This document shows positions 26,147 to 34,979 of a DNA stretch of 64,000 bases, piece by piece. The number at the start of each line of letters is the position of its first letter. The stretch's first letter is position 1. The DNA comes from Lachnospiraceae bacterium (lineage in GTDB: Bacteria > Bacillota > Clostridia > Lachnospirales > Lachnospiraceae), in assembly GCA_024699325.1 (NCBI GenBank), contig JAILPS010000014.1, positions 1-64,000 on the forward strand, given 5' to 3'. A program made the translations under genes and the position numbers. Under the pieces are notes generated by a model. The model had not been told where the DNA came from. It made no database searches and was given only the letters and a program-made list of their open reading frames with translations.

Positions 26147-26300
26147 GTGCCAGGTTGTATTGGGAGCGCCTTGGCGAGACGGACGGAGCGGAGGAAAACA
26201 TTTTTGGGAGCGGCCGTGGGCTTGATGAGGCGTCTACTAGAGAAAACTTAGGAGGGCCAAGGAGCCCCAAAAGAAAACGTGGCGGGAGTGAAAAAAGTGC

Positions 26301-26329
26301 TTGCAATTTTGGCGGTCTTCTGATAAAAT
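26301..26329 (+). promoter_or_regulatory. Promoter of the rpsF-ssb-rpsR operon
   Basis: TTGCAA and TAAAAT with a 17-base spacer. The leader of about 70 bases contains a 7-bp hairpin (GCTTCTC / GGGAGGC) just before the ribosome binding site, which may be the autoregulatory S6:S18 site, though I cannot match that motif with confidence. Confidence 0.75.
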
Positions 26330-26404
26330 GGGACTTCGTGACATAGTATCAATCCTTGCTTCTCACATGATGGGAGGCCAGAGACCAAAAGGAGGTAAAG
26401 ACGC

Positions 26405-26692
26405 ATGAACAAGTACGAATTAGTTGTTGTTTTAAGCGCACAGATCGAGGACGATCAGAGAGCAGCTGCACTGGAGAAGGTGCAGAACTACGTTACACGC
26501 TACGGCGGAGTTATTGAGAACGTAGATGACTGGGGTAAGAAGAGATTAGCTTACGAAATCCAGAAGCAGAAGGAAGCTTTCTATTATGTCGTTAACTTCG
26601 AGGCTGCACCAGACGTTCCAGCTAAGGCAGAGGATAGAATTCGCCTTATGGAGTCAGTACTTCGTTTCCTTATCGTTAAGAAGGAAGCTTAA
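26405..26692 (+). CDS. rpsF: 30S ribosomal protein S6
   Basis: 95-residue S6, which pairs with S18 in the platform of the small subunit. The N-terminal MNKYELVVVLS strand, the DDWGKKRLAYEI segment and the ending RFLIVKK are standard. AAAGGAGG precedes the start. First gene of the conserved rpsF-ssb-rpsR operon. Confidence 0.97.
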   Translation: MNKYELVVVLSAQIEDDQRAAALEKVQNYVTRYGGVIENVDDWGKKRLAYEIQKQKEAFYYVVNFEAAPDVPAKAEDRIRLMESVLRFLIVKKEA

Positions 26693-26761
26693 TAGACAAG
26701 CAGATTAGCCCGTCGCCATTGCGGGTGTTTAGCATAGTGGATATGCAGATTGGAGAAAATG

Positions 26762-27229
26762 ATGAACAAAGTGATTTTAGTAGGCAGACTTACAAGAGAC
26801 CCAAATGTAACTTATACACAGGGCGATAACGCTATGGCAGTTGCAAGATTTACAGTTGCAGTTGACAGAAGAGTAAGACGCGATGCTAATAACGGCGAGC
26901 CGACAGCAGATTTTATCGGTTGTGTAGCCTTTGCAAGACAGGGTGAGTTCGCTGAGAAGTATCTTCATCAGGGAACCAAGGTAGTTTTAGAAGGTCGCAT
27001 TCAGACCGGAAGCTACACAAATAAGGACGGACAGCGCGTGTACACAACAGACGTTGTGGCTGAGAACATTGAGTTCGCAGAGAGCAAGGCAGCTGCCGCT
27101 AACAATGGTGGATATGGAAACGGCGGTGGCTATCAGCAGCCGTCTAGACCAAACCCTGAGAACGCCTCTACAGACGGATTTATGAATATTCCGGACGGTG
27201 TTGAGGACGAGGGATTACCGTTTAATTAG
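26762..27229 (+). CDS. ssb: Single-stranded DNA-binding protein
   Basis: 155-residue SSB with N-terminal OB fold (MNKVILVGRLTRDPN, FIGCVAFARQGEFAEKYLHQGTKV), a Gly/Asn/Gln-rich linker, and the acidic C-terminal tip ending DEGLPFN that recruits replication and repair partners. GGAG lies six bases before the ATG at 26762; the ORF-track TTG start overlaps that site. Second gene of the operon. Confidence 0.96.
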   Translation: MNKVILVGRLTRDPNVTYTQGDNAMAVARFTVAVDRRVRRDANNGEPTADFIGCVAFARQGEFAEKYLHQGTKVVLEGRIQTGSYTNKDGQRVYTTDVVAENIEFAESKAAAANNGGYGNGGGYQQPSRPNPENASTDGFMNIPDGVEDEGLPFN

Positions 27230-27271
27230 GGTATATGATACACCGCTTGGTGTGTCAGGAAGGAGGACGTA

Positions 27272-27535
27272 ATGGCTTTTAATAAGACCGATAAGGCAGA
27301 TAATTTCAAGTTTAAGAGAAATAATATGCGCAGAAAGAAGAAGGTTTGTGTTTTCTGTGGCGCAGATAACGTTATTGATTATAAGGATGCAGCTAAGTTA
27401 AAGAGATATATCTCAGAGAGAGGTAAGATCCTTCCTAGAAGAATCACCGGAACATGCGCTAAGCATCAGAGAGCTCTTACACTTGCAATCAAGAGAGCAA
27501 GACACGTTGCAATCTTACCATTCACAGTAGAGTAA
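27272..27535 (+). CDS. rpsR: 30S ribosomal protein S18 (zinc-binding form)
   Basis: 87-residue S18. The core ([26 protein letters not shown], quoted in part) is typical. It carries CVFCG plus a later CAKH, a possible Cys3-His zinc site, the C+ form of S18 that many bacteria lack. AAGGAGG precedes the start. Last gene of the operon. Confidence 0.97.
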   Translation: MAFNKTDKADNFKFKRNNMRRKKKVCVFCGADNVIDYKDAAKLKRYISERGKILPRRITGTCAKHQRALTLAIKRARHVAILPFTVE

Positions 27536-27547
27536 TTGCAGATTTTA

Positions 27548-27579
27548 AGACTCAGGGAATATTCCCTGGGTCTTTTTTT
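27548..27579 (+). terminator. Terminator of the rpsF operon
   Basis: 10-bp stem AGACTCAGGG / CCCTGGGTCT (G-T included) around AATATT, followed by seven T. Confidence 0.9.
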
Positions 27580-27610
27580 GTGCTTTTTTGCAATATTTCT
27601 AAAAAAACTA

Positions 27611-27639
27611 TTTACAAATCACGACAAGTGTACTATTAT
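27611..27639 (+). promoter_or_regulatory. Promoter of the tandem ABC transporter genes
   Basis: TTTACA and TATTAT separated by 17 bases, about 35 bases before the first ABC gene. Confidence 0.7.
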
Positions 27640-27674
27640 GCATAGTACAGATTTCAAATCAGAGGGAGAAGAAT

Positions 27675-29921
27675 ATGGCTTTACTGCAATTAAAGGACAT
27701 AGGCAAAATCTATGTCTCAGATAGTACAGTTGCTGTGGGAATACGAGGTGTCAATCTGAGCTTTGACAGGGGGGAGTTTGTGGCCATAACAGGTCAGTCG
27801 GGCTCAGGTAAGTCAACCCTGTTAAACGTAATAAGCGGCATGGATTCCTATGAGGAGGGCGAGCTCTACATTGAGGGGGAGCAGACTTCACACTACACAC
27901 AGGCTGACTGGGAGAAATACAGGGAGAAGTACATAAGTTTTATTTTTCAGGAGTACAACATTATCGACAGCTTCACTGTTTTGGAAAATGTCGAGCTGTC
28001 CCTGATGCATATCACAAACCCGAAGCTCAGGCGCGAGAGGGCCATGGAGCTCATACGCCGTGTAGGGCTTGAAAATCACGCCCGCCATAAGGGCAGTCAC
28101 CTCTCAGGAGGACAGAAACAGAGAACTGTAATCGCCAGGGCGCTGGCTAAGGACAGCCCCATAATCCTGGCGGACGAGCCAACAGGAAACCTGGATTCTG
28201 AGACCTCGAAGGAGATCATCGCTCTTTTGAAGGAGGTCTCTAAGGACAAGCTCCTCATCGTGGTCACACATAATTTTGATGAGGTGGCAGAGCATGCCAC
28301 CAGAGAGATAAGAGTGTTTGACCACGCTGTGGCATCTGACAGGGAGATTGTAACGAAAAACGCGGCGGAGGGCGAGATAGCTGACACGACTGACGCAAAA
28401 CATAATACCGTTAGGAACAGCTTAGCCCTGGGACTTATTATGTTTAAGTCGAAGCCACGCCTATCGCTATTTATGTGTGTTCTAGTGCTTCTCGCTGGAG
28501 CGGGCCTGTTTATGTTGTTTGGAAGCTTCTGGGAAGAAATCAAGCCGATTATTTATGATCAGCATTATATGTTTGCGAAGAATCCAGGACGTGTCATAAT
28601 AGTCAAAAACGATGGAAGCGTCATGACAGATGAGGAATTAAGCGAGGTTGCGTTAAAAACAGGCGCTGTTGACACCGTGCGTATTGATTACGCTATGGAT
28701 TTGTTTATGGATGATTACTATTGGGAGAATTTTACCCAGAATTACGCCGAGATAAATTACCTAAATGAGAGAATTACTCTTAATGTGCGCTATGACCTCG
28801 ACAATGTTAAGCCGGATGTGGGAAGACTTCCACAGCAGAAAGACGAGGTGCTAATAAGAGTTCCATATTATATGAGAAGCGTTTTTGGAACCGACACTGT
28901 CAAGATTCCTGAAACCACCTACGATCGTGTCATAAAACTAAAAATTGTCGGTGTTGACTATTACTACGATAAGGATGCTAAGGGGGCATTTTATATGACC
29001 AAGGAGGGCCTTTTAGAGTTTTCCAGCTTAGTATTGAATATGAAGTATGGACGAACTGATAATATTTCAGGACTGTATGCAGCTAGCGATGAAACTGAGT
29101 ATTTTTCTTATTATGCGGTTATAGCGGAGGGCATCCCTGTTATAGGTGATGAAAATGTGGCTTCGAACCGACCTGTATTCTACACAGGAGAGGATGCTGC
29201 AGTGCCTGAAAAACTTACCATATGTGGATATTCAGATAGTAAGTCAGATGAGAGTGGAGCTCCCTTAAAAGAATGGACTGGCGTAACTATAGATATGGAT
29301 GACTGTGATGTGGTGTACGGCGGCACCAAGTCTCTTCATGTAAATGCAGACCTGGTATCAGAGTGGGTTGAGGAGCGCCTACATTTGACATATCGCCAGG
29401 CATCGCTGTTCTATTCCTCAGATGCCAAGGCTAAGAAACAGATAGATGTGCTTCAGGATATGGGCTATATGGCAGCTCTCTCCAGCGATGTCTATAAGGT
29501 CAATAATCAGTTTGAGATAATAGAGATATTGATTATGGGCGTAGTATATGGCATAATGTGGGCTTTTATTTTGACATTTATAGCGCTGTTTTTACAGATC
29601 TGTACCAAAAAAAGTATGGACGCGTTTAAGCCTGATATTGCCATAATGCGTTCCATGGGCATAAGAGTCACAGAGATTAAGGCAGCTATTCGCATCCGCA
29701 TGATTATGTGCATGCTTCCGGCAGTGATAATCATTCCGATTGCGGCTACCATACTGTACAGGACTGAATGGGGCGGCAAGAATCTGTCATATGCCAGACT
29801 TCCTGAATATATAATTATTTACATTCTTCTGTTTGTGATTGTGAATAAAGTATCCAAGATACATGTGAAGAGACTGTTTTCGGAGAATGTGCGCAAAGCT
29901 TTGAAGGGAGGGGAGGAATAG
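27675..29921 (+). CDS. ABC transporter, ATPase fused to FtsX-type permease (1)
   Basis: 748 residues. The N-terminal 235 residues are a MacB/LolD-type ATPase: Walker A GQSGSGKSTL, Q-loop FIFQEYN, signature LSGGQKQR, Walker B IILADEPTGNLD. A membrane helix near residue 260 (LSLFMCVLVLLAGAGLFMLF) leads to an extracytoplasmic domain of about 340 residues, then three helices of an FtsX/MacB-like permease core at the C-terminus. Such systems usually extrude peptides or transmit signals rather than import. AGGGAG precedes the ATG. The next gene, two bases downstream, is a paralogue, so the two probably form a heterodimer. Confidence 0.88.
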   Translation: MALLQLKDIGKIYVSDSTVAVGIRGVNLSFDRGEFVAITGQSGSGKSTLLNVISGMDSYEEGELYIEGEQTSHYTQADWEKYREKYISFIFQEYNIIDSFTVLENVELSLMHITNPKLRRERAMELIRRVGLENHARHKGSHLSGGQKQRTVIARALAKDSPIILADEPTGNLDSETSKEIIALLKEVSKDKLLIVVTHNFDEVAEHATREIRVFDHAVASDREIVTKNAAEGEIADTTDAKHNTVRNSLALGLIMFKSKPRLSLFMCVLVLLAGAGLFMLFGSFWEEIKPIIYDQHYMFAKNPGRVIIVKNDGSVMTDEELSEVALKTGAVDTVRIDYAMDLFMDDYYWENFTQNYAEINYLNERITLNVRYDLDNVKPDVGRLPQQKDEVLIRVPYYMRSVFGTDTVKIPETTYDRVIKLKIVGVDYYYDKDAKGAFYMTKEGLLEFSSLVLNMKYGRTDNISGLYAASDETEYFSYYAVIAEGIPVIGDENVASNRPVFYTGEDAAVPEKLTICGYSDSKSDESGAPLKEWTGVTIDMDDCDVVYGGTKSLHVNADLVSEWVEERLHLTYRQASLFYSSDAKAKKQIDVLQDMGYMAALSSDVYKVNNQFEIIEILIMGVVYGIMWAFILTFIALFLQICTKKSMDAFKPDIAIMRSMGIRVTEIKAAIRIRMIMCMLPAVIIIPIAATILYRTEWGGKNLSYARLPEYIIIYILLFVIVNKVSKIHVKRLFSENVRKALKGGEE

Positions 29922-29923
29922 AT

Positions 29924-32335
29924 ATGATAAGTCTAAAGAATGTCGATAAATATTTCTTTAAGGGCAGACAGAACGAGATTCATGTCATAGACGATATTTC
30001 CCTTGAGCTTCCTGATAAGGGCATAGTGGCACTGTTTGGACACAGCGGATGTGGCAAAACCACGCTGTTAAACACGATAGGCGGTCTGGATAATATCGGC
30101 AGTGGAAGCATAGAGATTGACGGCCAGAACATTAAGAAAAACACGGATGAGCTCAGAAATCGCTATATAGGTTATATTTTTCAGAATTATAACCTAAACC
30201 TTAAGGTGTCAAACTATGAAAATGTTGCTGAGAGCCTAAGGCTTTTGGGCATGGAGGATGAGGCTGAGATTGAGAAACGCGTCTATGCGGCACTTAAAAA
30301 CGTCGGCATGGACAAATTCGCCCAGAGAATGCCTGACACGCTCTCAGGCGGTCAGAAGCAGAGAATTGCCATCGCCAGAGCGATAGTTAAAAACCCTGCA
30401 ATAGTTTTAGCTGACGAGCCCACAGGTAACCTCGACGAGGCCAACACCATCGCTATTATGAACCTTCTAAAAAGCATTTCGAAGGAACATCTGGTGCTTC
30501 TCGTCACCCACGAGGCGAACCTGGTAGACTATTACTGCGACAGGGTTATAGGGCTTAAGGACGGTCATATTACAGAGATCAGGGATAATTCCGATGCCAA
30601 TGGCTATGTCGCCAAAGACAAAAATGTGGTCTATTTAGGGGACTATGAGAAGAGCGAGACCACTCTTGGACATGTGAAACTGACGCGTTACGGTGATGAT
30701 ATGCCTGAGGATATCTCTGTTAAGATTGTTAACAGAAATGGTTCCATCCTTTTACTGTGCAATTCGCCCAAGGTTAAAGTTTTGGACGATAGCAGTGAGA
30801 TTACATTCAGAGAAGGAACATATAGCGACGAAGAGCGAAGAGCGGAGCAGCAGAGCGCAGTAAACATGGAGGAGCTTCCACCTGTGGAGGGCAAGCGCTT
30901 CGGAACACTGTTCCACTGGAAGAATTCTCTCCGCGAAAGTGTGGAGCAGCTTAGAGCGGTCCAAACCAAAAATAATAAAACATTAAAGCGCGTTATGCAG
31001 TTTTTTACGATTATTATTGTCATGTTAATTGCAGTTTTGTGCAGGAACCTTAAAGATTACATGGATAAGATGGATACCATTGACAAAAATGTGTTTTTGG
31101 TTTCAGGCAGTATTGATAATCTTAAAGACATTTTCTCGCAGGAAGCTGAAACTGTGGGCAGAATAGATGGTATTGCAAGTGATATGGGAAGAGCGTTGGA
31201 AGTTGATGCGGATCTGTTTGAGTCATATTCATATTATGATGGATATGGTGGCAGCGTAGTGTCGGCAAGTGGCGCTACTCTTAATCATAAGCTGGCAGAA
31301 GGTAAAAGAGTTGTTTACGGCAGAGGTCTTGACAATATCGCAAGTGACGAGGTGCTTATCAGCACCTTTATTGCCGAAAAAATGGTGGAGAACTCTAAGA
31401 TAGGCTGCATAAGCGAGGTGTCTGATCTGTTGGGACTTAGCATTCAGAGTCAGAGGATAGTTGGAATTGTTGAGTCTGATGAACCGGAGGTTTATTTTAG
31501 CAACAATTACTTATATTCATCTTTGCTTTCACATACACTAGATAGTAATTGTGATTCATCATACGATGTGGCCGATGGAGAGGTGAGACTGTATGTTAGT
31601 CCTGGAAATGAATACTGTGATAAAAAACCAGGAGACAGCATAACGATTGGAGATAGAACCTTCAAGGTGTGTGATGTGCGAGATGTTCCGTTAGATATAG
31701 AAGGTGATGCTTATTATGAGCTTAAGCTTATCTTTTCGGAGAATGATATGTATAGTCTGTTTGGGGAGAGCATTCCAGGCTACTTTGAAAACTATGAGAC
31801 TTATATAACCTTCCAGGTTCACAGTCAGGATATAGCGGCTACACAGGCATTTTTGAATAGAACAGTTGGAACTAAGTCATCTGTGAGTATCGAGAGCCCT
31901 GAAAAAAGATCTGATGAAATCGCGGGCGAGGCGCTGGATTCGCTGGTAAATATCGGCTTAGTGGTGTTAGTGTTTGTGCTCTTTTTGGCCTTATCCATGT
32001 ACATGGTTATGAGAAGCTCTGTAATGTCACGAATCAAGGAGATTGGTGTGTACCGCTCTATTGGAGTTACTAAGAAGAATCTATATTTCAAGTTTATGGT
32101 TGAGGGTTTAGCGATGGCAACATTATACATCCTGCCAACATTTCTGGTGTTTGTGGGAGTAATCTATTGGATTAACAACTACTCGGGCATCCAGATGCAG
32201 ATATTCTTACCGTGGTATATTGGCATACCGACGCTGCTGTTTATGTATGGTACGGCGGTTGTATGTTCCATTCTTCCTGCATCAGGTGTACTTATCAAAA
32301 CCCCAGCCCAGATTATGGCAAAATACGATGTTTAA
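29924..32335 (+). CDS. ABC transporter, ATPase fused to FtsX-type permease (2)
   Basis: 803 residues with the same layout as its upstream neighbour: ATPase (Walker A GHSGCGKTTL, FIFQNYNL, LSGGQKQRIAIARA, LADEPTGNLDE), a linker of about 120 residues, a membrane helix near 350 (VMQFFTIIIVMLIAVL), an outer domain of about 280 residues, and a C-terminal three-helix FtsX block whose YRSIGVTKKNLYFKF loop is typical. The outer domain differs clearly from that of the first protein, which fits a heterodimer. GGGAGGGGAGG precedes the start. No two-component system is adjacent, so I cannot tell whether it detoxifies antimicrobial peptides. Confidence 0.88.
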   Translation: MISLKNVDKYFFKGRQNEIHVIDDISLELPDKGIVALFGHSGCGKTTLLNTIGGLDNIGSGSIEIDGQNIKKNTDELRNRYIGYIFQNYNLNLKVSNYENVAESLRLLGMEDEAEIEKRVYAALKNVGMDKFAQRMPDTLSGGQKQRIAIARAIVKNPAIVLADEPTGNLDEANTIAIMNLLKSISKEHLVLLVTHEANLVDYYCDRVIGLKDGHITEIRDNSDANGYVAKDKNVVYLGDYEKSETTLGHVKLTRYGDDMPEDISVKIVNRNGSILLLCNSPKVKVLDDSSEITFREGTYSDEERRAEQQSAVNMEELPPVEGKRFGTLFHWKNSLRESVEQLRAVQTKNNKTLKRVMQFFTIIIVMLIAVLCRNLKDYMDKMDTIDKNVFLVSGSIDNLKDIFSQEAETVGRIDGIASDMGRALEVDADLFESYSYYDGYGGSVVSASGATLNHKLAEGKRVVYGRGLDNIASDEVLISTFIAEKMVENSKIGCISEVSDLLGLSIQSQRIVGIVESDEPEVYFSNNYLYSSLLSHTLDSNCDSSYDVADGEVRLYVSPGNEYCDKKPGDSITIGDRTFKVCDVRDVPLDIEGDAYYELKLIFSENDMYSLFGESIPGYFENYETYITFQVHSQDIAATQAFLNRTVGTKSSVSIESPEKRSDEIAGEALDSLVNIGLVVLVFVLFLALSMYMVMRSSVMSRIKEIGVYRSIGVTKKNLYFKFMVEGLAMATLYILPTFLVFVGVIYWINNYSGIQMQIFLPWYIGIPTLLFMYGTAVVCSILPASGVLIKTPAQIMAKYDV

Positions 32336-32344
32336 CTTACAAGG

Positions 32345-32369
32345 AGGTGTCGCTTCGGCGGCACCTTTT
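32345..32369 (+). terminator. Terminator after the ABC genes
   Basis: Stem AGGTGTCGC / GCGGCACCT with a TTCG tetraloop and a short T-run (TTTG), so it may be leaky. Confidence 0.65.
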
Positions 32370-32380
32370 GTTATAAATGC

Positions 32381-32409
32381 TTTTCAAATGCTTTTAGTTG
32401 TGGTACAAT
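32381..32409 (+). promoter_or_regulatory. Probable promoter of gdpP-rplI-dnaB
   Basis: TTTTCA and TACAAT with a 17-base spacer, about 50 bases before the gdpP start. Confidence 0.5.
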
Positions 32410-32461
32410 AAATCTATCTTTTGGCTGGTTTTAAGAGACTTCGTTGAAGGGAGAGATAGAT

Positions 32462-34501
32462 TTGAATAAGCATATTTTAAAGCCCACATTCAGAACATAT
32501 CTAAGATGGCCCATATGGATGAGCATTTTCCTAGTTGCCATGCTCATTCCACTTTTTGTGCTGGATATTGTTGCAGGCTGTGTGGCCAGCGGATTCGTGT
32601 TGATATATCTAATCTTTGCGCTGTATTATTACAGGTATTACCGCGACCAGGTTGTCAATGATCTGGTGGATTTTGCCGCGAACTATGCCAGCATTCAGAA
32701 GGATCTTTTGAGGACCATGGATGTTCCGTATGGTCTTTGCAACGAGAACGGTCAGATATTCTGGATGAACAACAGAATGAAGAACCTCTTCTCGGACGTG
32801 GATAAGTCAGGCAGCAATATTTTCCTGATATTTAACGGCATCACACACACGTCCTTCCCGACTGAGGAGGATGAGGAAGTTACCACCAGGGTGGTATATA
32901 ACAACGGCAATTACCGCCTGACTCTTAAGAAGATAGAGTTTGGCGATGCATTTGACGAGCTTGACGAGGAGTTTGTTTCTGATAATGACATGTACGCCAT
33001 GTACATGTACGATGAGACAGAGATACTGACTGCGAGAAGGGAGTTAGAAAACAACAAGATTGTCGCAGGTCTCATATATATGGACAACTACGAGGAGGCT
33101 CTTGAGGATTTGGAGGACGTAAGAAAGTCGCTCCTCATAGCGCTGGTTGACCGTAAGATTACACAGTATTTTGCAAAATATGACTGCATACTTAAGAAGC
33201 TTGAGAAGGATAAGTATCTCTTCGTAATGGCTAACAAATACATGGAGGATATAAGGGAGAAGAAGTTCTCCATCCTCGATGAGACCAAGTCTGTCAATAT
33301 CGGCAATGACATGGCCATCACCATAAGCATAGGCGTCGGACTTAACGGCGATACATTTGCACAGAACTATGAATACGCCAGAATGGCGATGGATCTGGCA
33401 CTTGGACGAGGCGGCGACCAGGTTGTTATCAAGGATCACAATAAGGTTGAGTACTTCGGCGGCAAGAGTCACTCCATGGAGAAGAGCACCAGAGTGAAGG
33501 CGAGAGTGAAGGCTCACGCCCTCAGAGAGCTTATAGAGAGTAAGGACAAGGTCATCATCATGGGCCACCACCTAAGCGACGTGGACTGTATCGGAGCTGC
33601 GATTGGTGTGTACAGAGCGGCTACTATCTCCGGCAAGAAGGCACATATCGTGCTCGACACCGTGATAGAATCCATCAAGCCTCTTATCGACAGATTTAAC
33701 GAGAGCACGGACTATGCCGACGATCTGTTTATCAAGAGCGATAAGGCTCTTGACCTTATGGATGACAGCACGATACTGTGCGTTGTGGACGTAAACCGCC
33801 CTGTTATGACAGAGTGCCCTGAGCTTCTCAAGAAGGCGAAGAATGTGGTCATTCTTGACCACCACCGCCAGACCAACGAGAAGATTGAGAACGCTGTTCT
33901 GTCATATATCGAGCCATATGCGTCAAGCGCTGCGGAGATGGTTGCAGAGGTTCTTCAGTACTATGCCGACGATATCAAGCTCAAGAGCGTGGAGGCTGAT
34001 GCCATGTATGCGGGCATCGTGGTGGACACGGATCATTTTAAGAGTAAGACAGGCATCAGAACATTTGAGGCTTCGGCATTCCTTCGAAGAAACGGAGCTG
34101 ACGTCACACGTGTGCGCAAGATGTTCAGGGAGGATATGAACGATTATAAGGTTCGCGCCACAGCCATCAACAACGCCAAGGTGTTTATGAACAATTTTGC
34201 CATAAGCGTGTGCGAGGGCGAAACCACTGAGAGTATCAATGTTGTTGCGGCCCAGACTGCCAACGAGCTTCTAAACATCAGAGGCGTTCAGGCGAGCTTT
34301 GTCTTGTGCGAGCTTGAGGGCAAGGTTTTTATAAGCGCCAGGTCCATCGACGAGGTGAATGTTCAGATTGTCATGGAGAAGTTAGGCGGAGGCGGCCACA
34401 TGAGCATTGCCGGGGCACAGGTTAAGGACAAGAGCCTGAGAGAAGTCTACGAGCTTCTTGTCACCACTGTGGAGGATATGCGAACTACTGGCGCTATCTA
34501 G
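32462..34501 (+). CDS. gdpP: Cyclic-di-AMP phosphodiesterase GdpP (DHH family)
   Basis: 679 residues. Two N-terminal membrane helices are followed by a PAS-like domain, a degenerate GGDEF domain, then DHH (GHHLSDVDCIGAAIG, VILDHHRQ) and DHHA1 (GGGGHMSIAGAQ) domains that hydrolyse c-di-AMP to pApA. The layout matches YybT/GdpP. I place the start at TTG 32462 with GGGAGAG upstream; the ORF-track TTG at 32444 overlaps that site. It controls c-di-AMP and hence potassium and envelope homeostasis. The gene order gdpP-rplI-dnaB is conserved across Firmicutes. Confidence 0.94.
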   Translation: MNKHILKPTFRTYLRWPIWMSIFLVAMLIPLFVLDIVAGCVASGFVLIYLIFALYYYRYYRDQVVNDLVDFAANYASIQKDLLRTMDVPYGLCNENGQIFWMNNRMKNLFSDVDKSGSNIFLIFNGITHTSFPTEEDEEVTTRVVYNNGNYRLTLKKIEFGDAFDELDEEFVSDNDMYAMYMYDETEILTARRELENNKIVAGLIYMDNYEEALEDLEDVRKSLLIALVDRKITQYFAKYDCILKKLEKDKYLFVMANKYMEDIREKKFSILDETKSVNIGNDMAITISIGVGLNGDTFAQNYEYARMAMDLALGRGGDQVVIKDHNKVEYFGGKSHSMEKSTRVKARVKAHALRELIESKDKVIIMGHHLSDVDCIGAAIGVYRAATISGKKAHIVLDTVIESIKPLIDRFNESTDYADDLFIKSDKALDLMDDSTILCVVDVNRPVMTECPELLKKAKNVVILDHHRQTNEKIENAVLSYIEPYASSAAEMVAEVLQYYADDIKLKSVEADAMYAGIVVDTDHFKSKTGIRTFEASAFLRRNGADVTRVRKMFREDMNDYKVRATAINNAKVFMNNFAISVCEGETTESINVVAAQTANELLNIRGVQASFVLCELEGKVFISARSIDEVNVQIVMEKLGGGGHMSIAGAQVKDKSLREVYELLVTTVEDMRTTGAI

Positions 34502-34519
34502 TCAATATTTGGAGGAATT

Positions 34520-34966
34520 ATGGAAGTTATATTATTAGAGGATGTGAAGGCCCTCGGCAAGAAGGGCGATAAGGTCAAGGTGAGCGATGGCTATGCGAGA
34601 AATGCTCTCCTTCCAAAGAAGCTTGCGGTGGAGGTTAACTCCAAGACGCTCAACGATTTGAAGGCTCAGAAGCTTCACGAGGAGAAGGAGGCCAGAGAGA
34701 GATTAGAGGCCGCACAGGAGCTTAAGACCAGGATCGAGGCTAAGCCTGTGACCGTAAGCGTTAAGACGGGAGAGGGCGGAAGAGTGTTTGGCTCTGTCTC
34801 AACGAAGGAGATCGCCACATCATTTAAGGCGCAGTTTGGTTTTGATATTGATAAGAAGAAGATGCAGCTTGATGAGCCAATCAGGAGTGTCGGAACTACA
34901 ATCGTTCCCGTCAAGCTTCACAAGGATGTTACAGCTCAACTTACAGTTAAGGTATTAGAGGGATAG
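34520..34966 (+). CDS. rplI: 50S ribosomal protein L9
   Basis: 148-residue L9 that binds 23S rRNA by its N-domain ([32 protein letters not shown]) and has a long connecting helix and C-domain ([16 protein letters not shown]). GGAGG precedes the start. It lies between gdpP and dnaB with short gaps. Confidence 0.97.
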   Translation: MEVILLEDVKALGKKGDKVKVSDGYARNALLPKKLAVEVNSKTLNDLKAQKLHEEKEARERLEAAQELKTRIEAKPVTVSVKTGEGGRVFGSVSTKEIATSFKAQFGFDIDKKKMQLDEPIRSVGTTIVPVKLHKDVTAQLTVKVLEG

Positions 34967-34979
34967 ATTGGAGAGGGCT

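Noticed and set aside
26330-26404. S6:S18 ribosomal leader motif before rpsF
   Set aside because: A hairpin is present but I could not match the conserved bulge and CCG positions, so I mention it only within the promoter entry.
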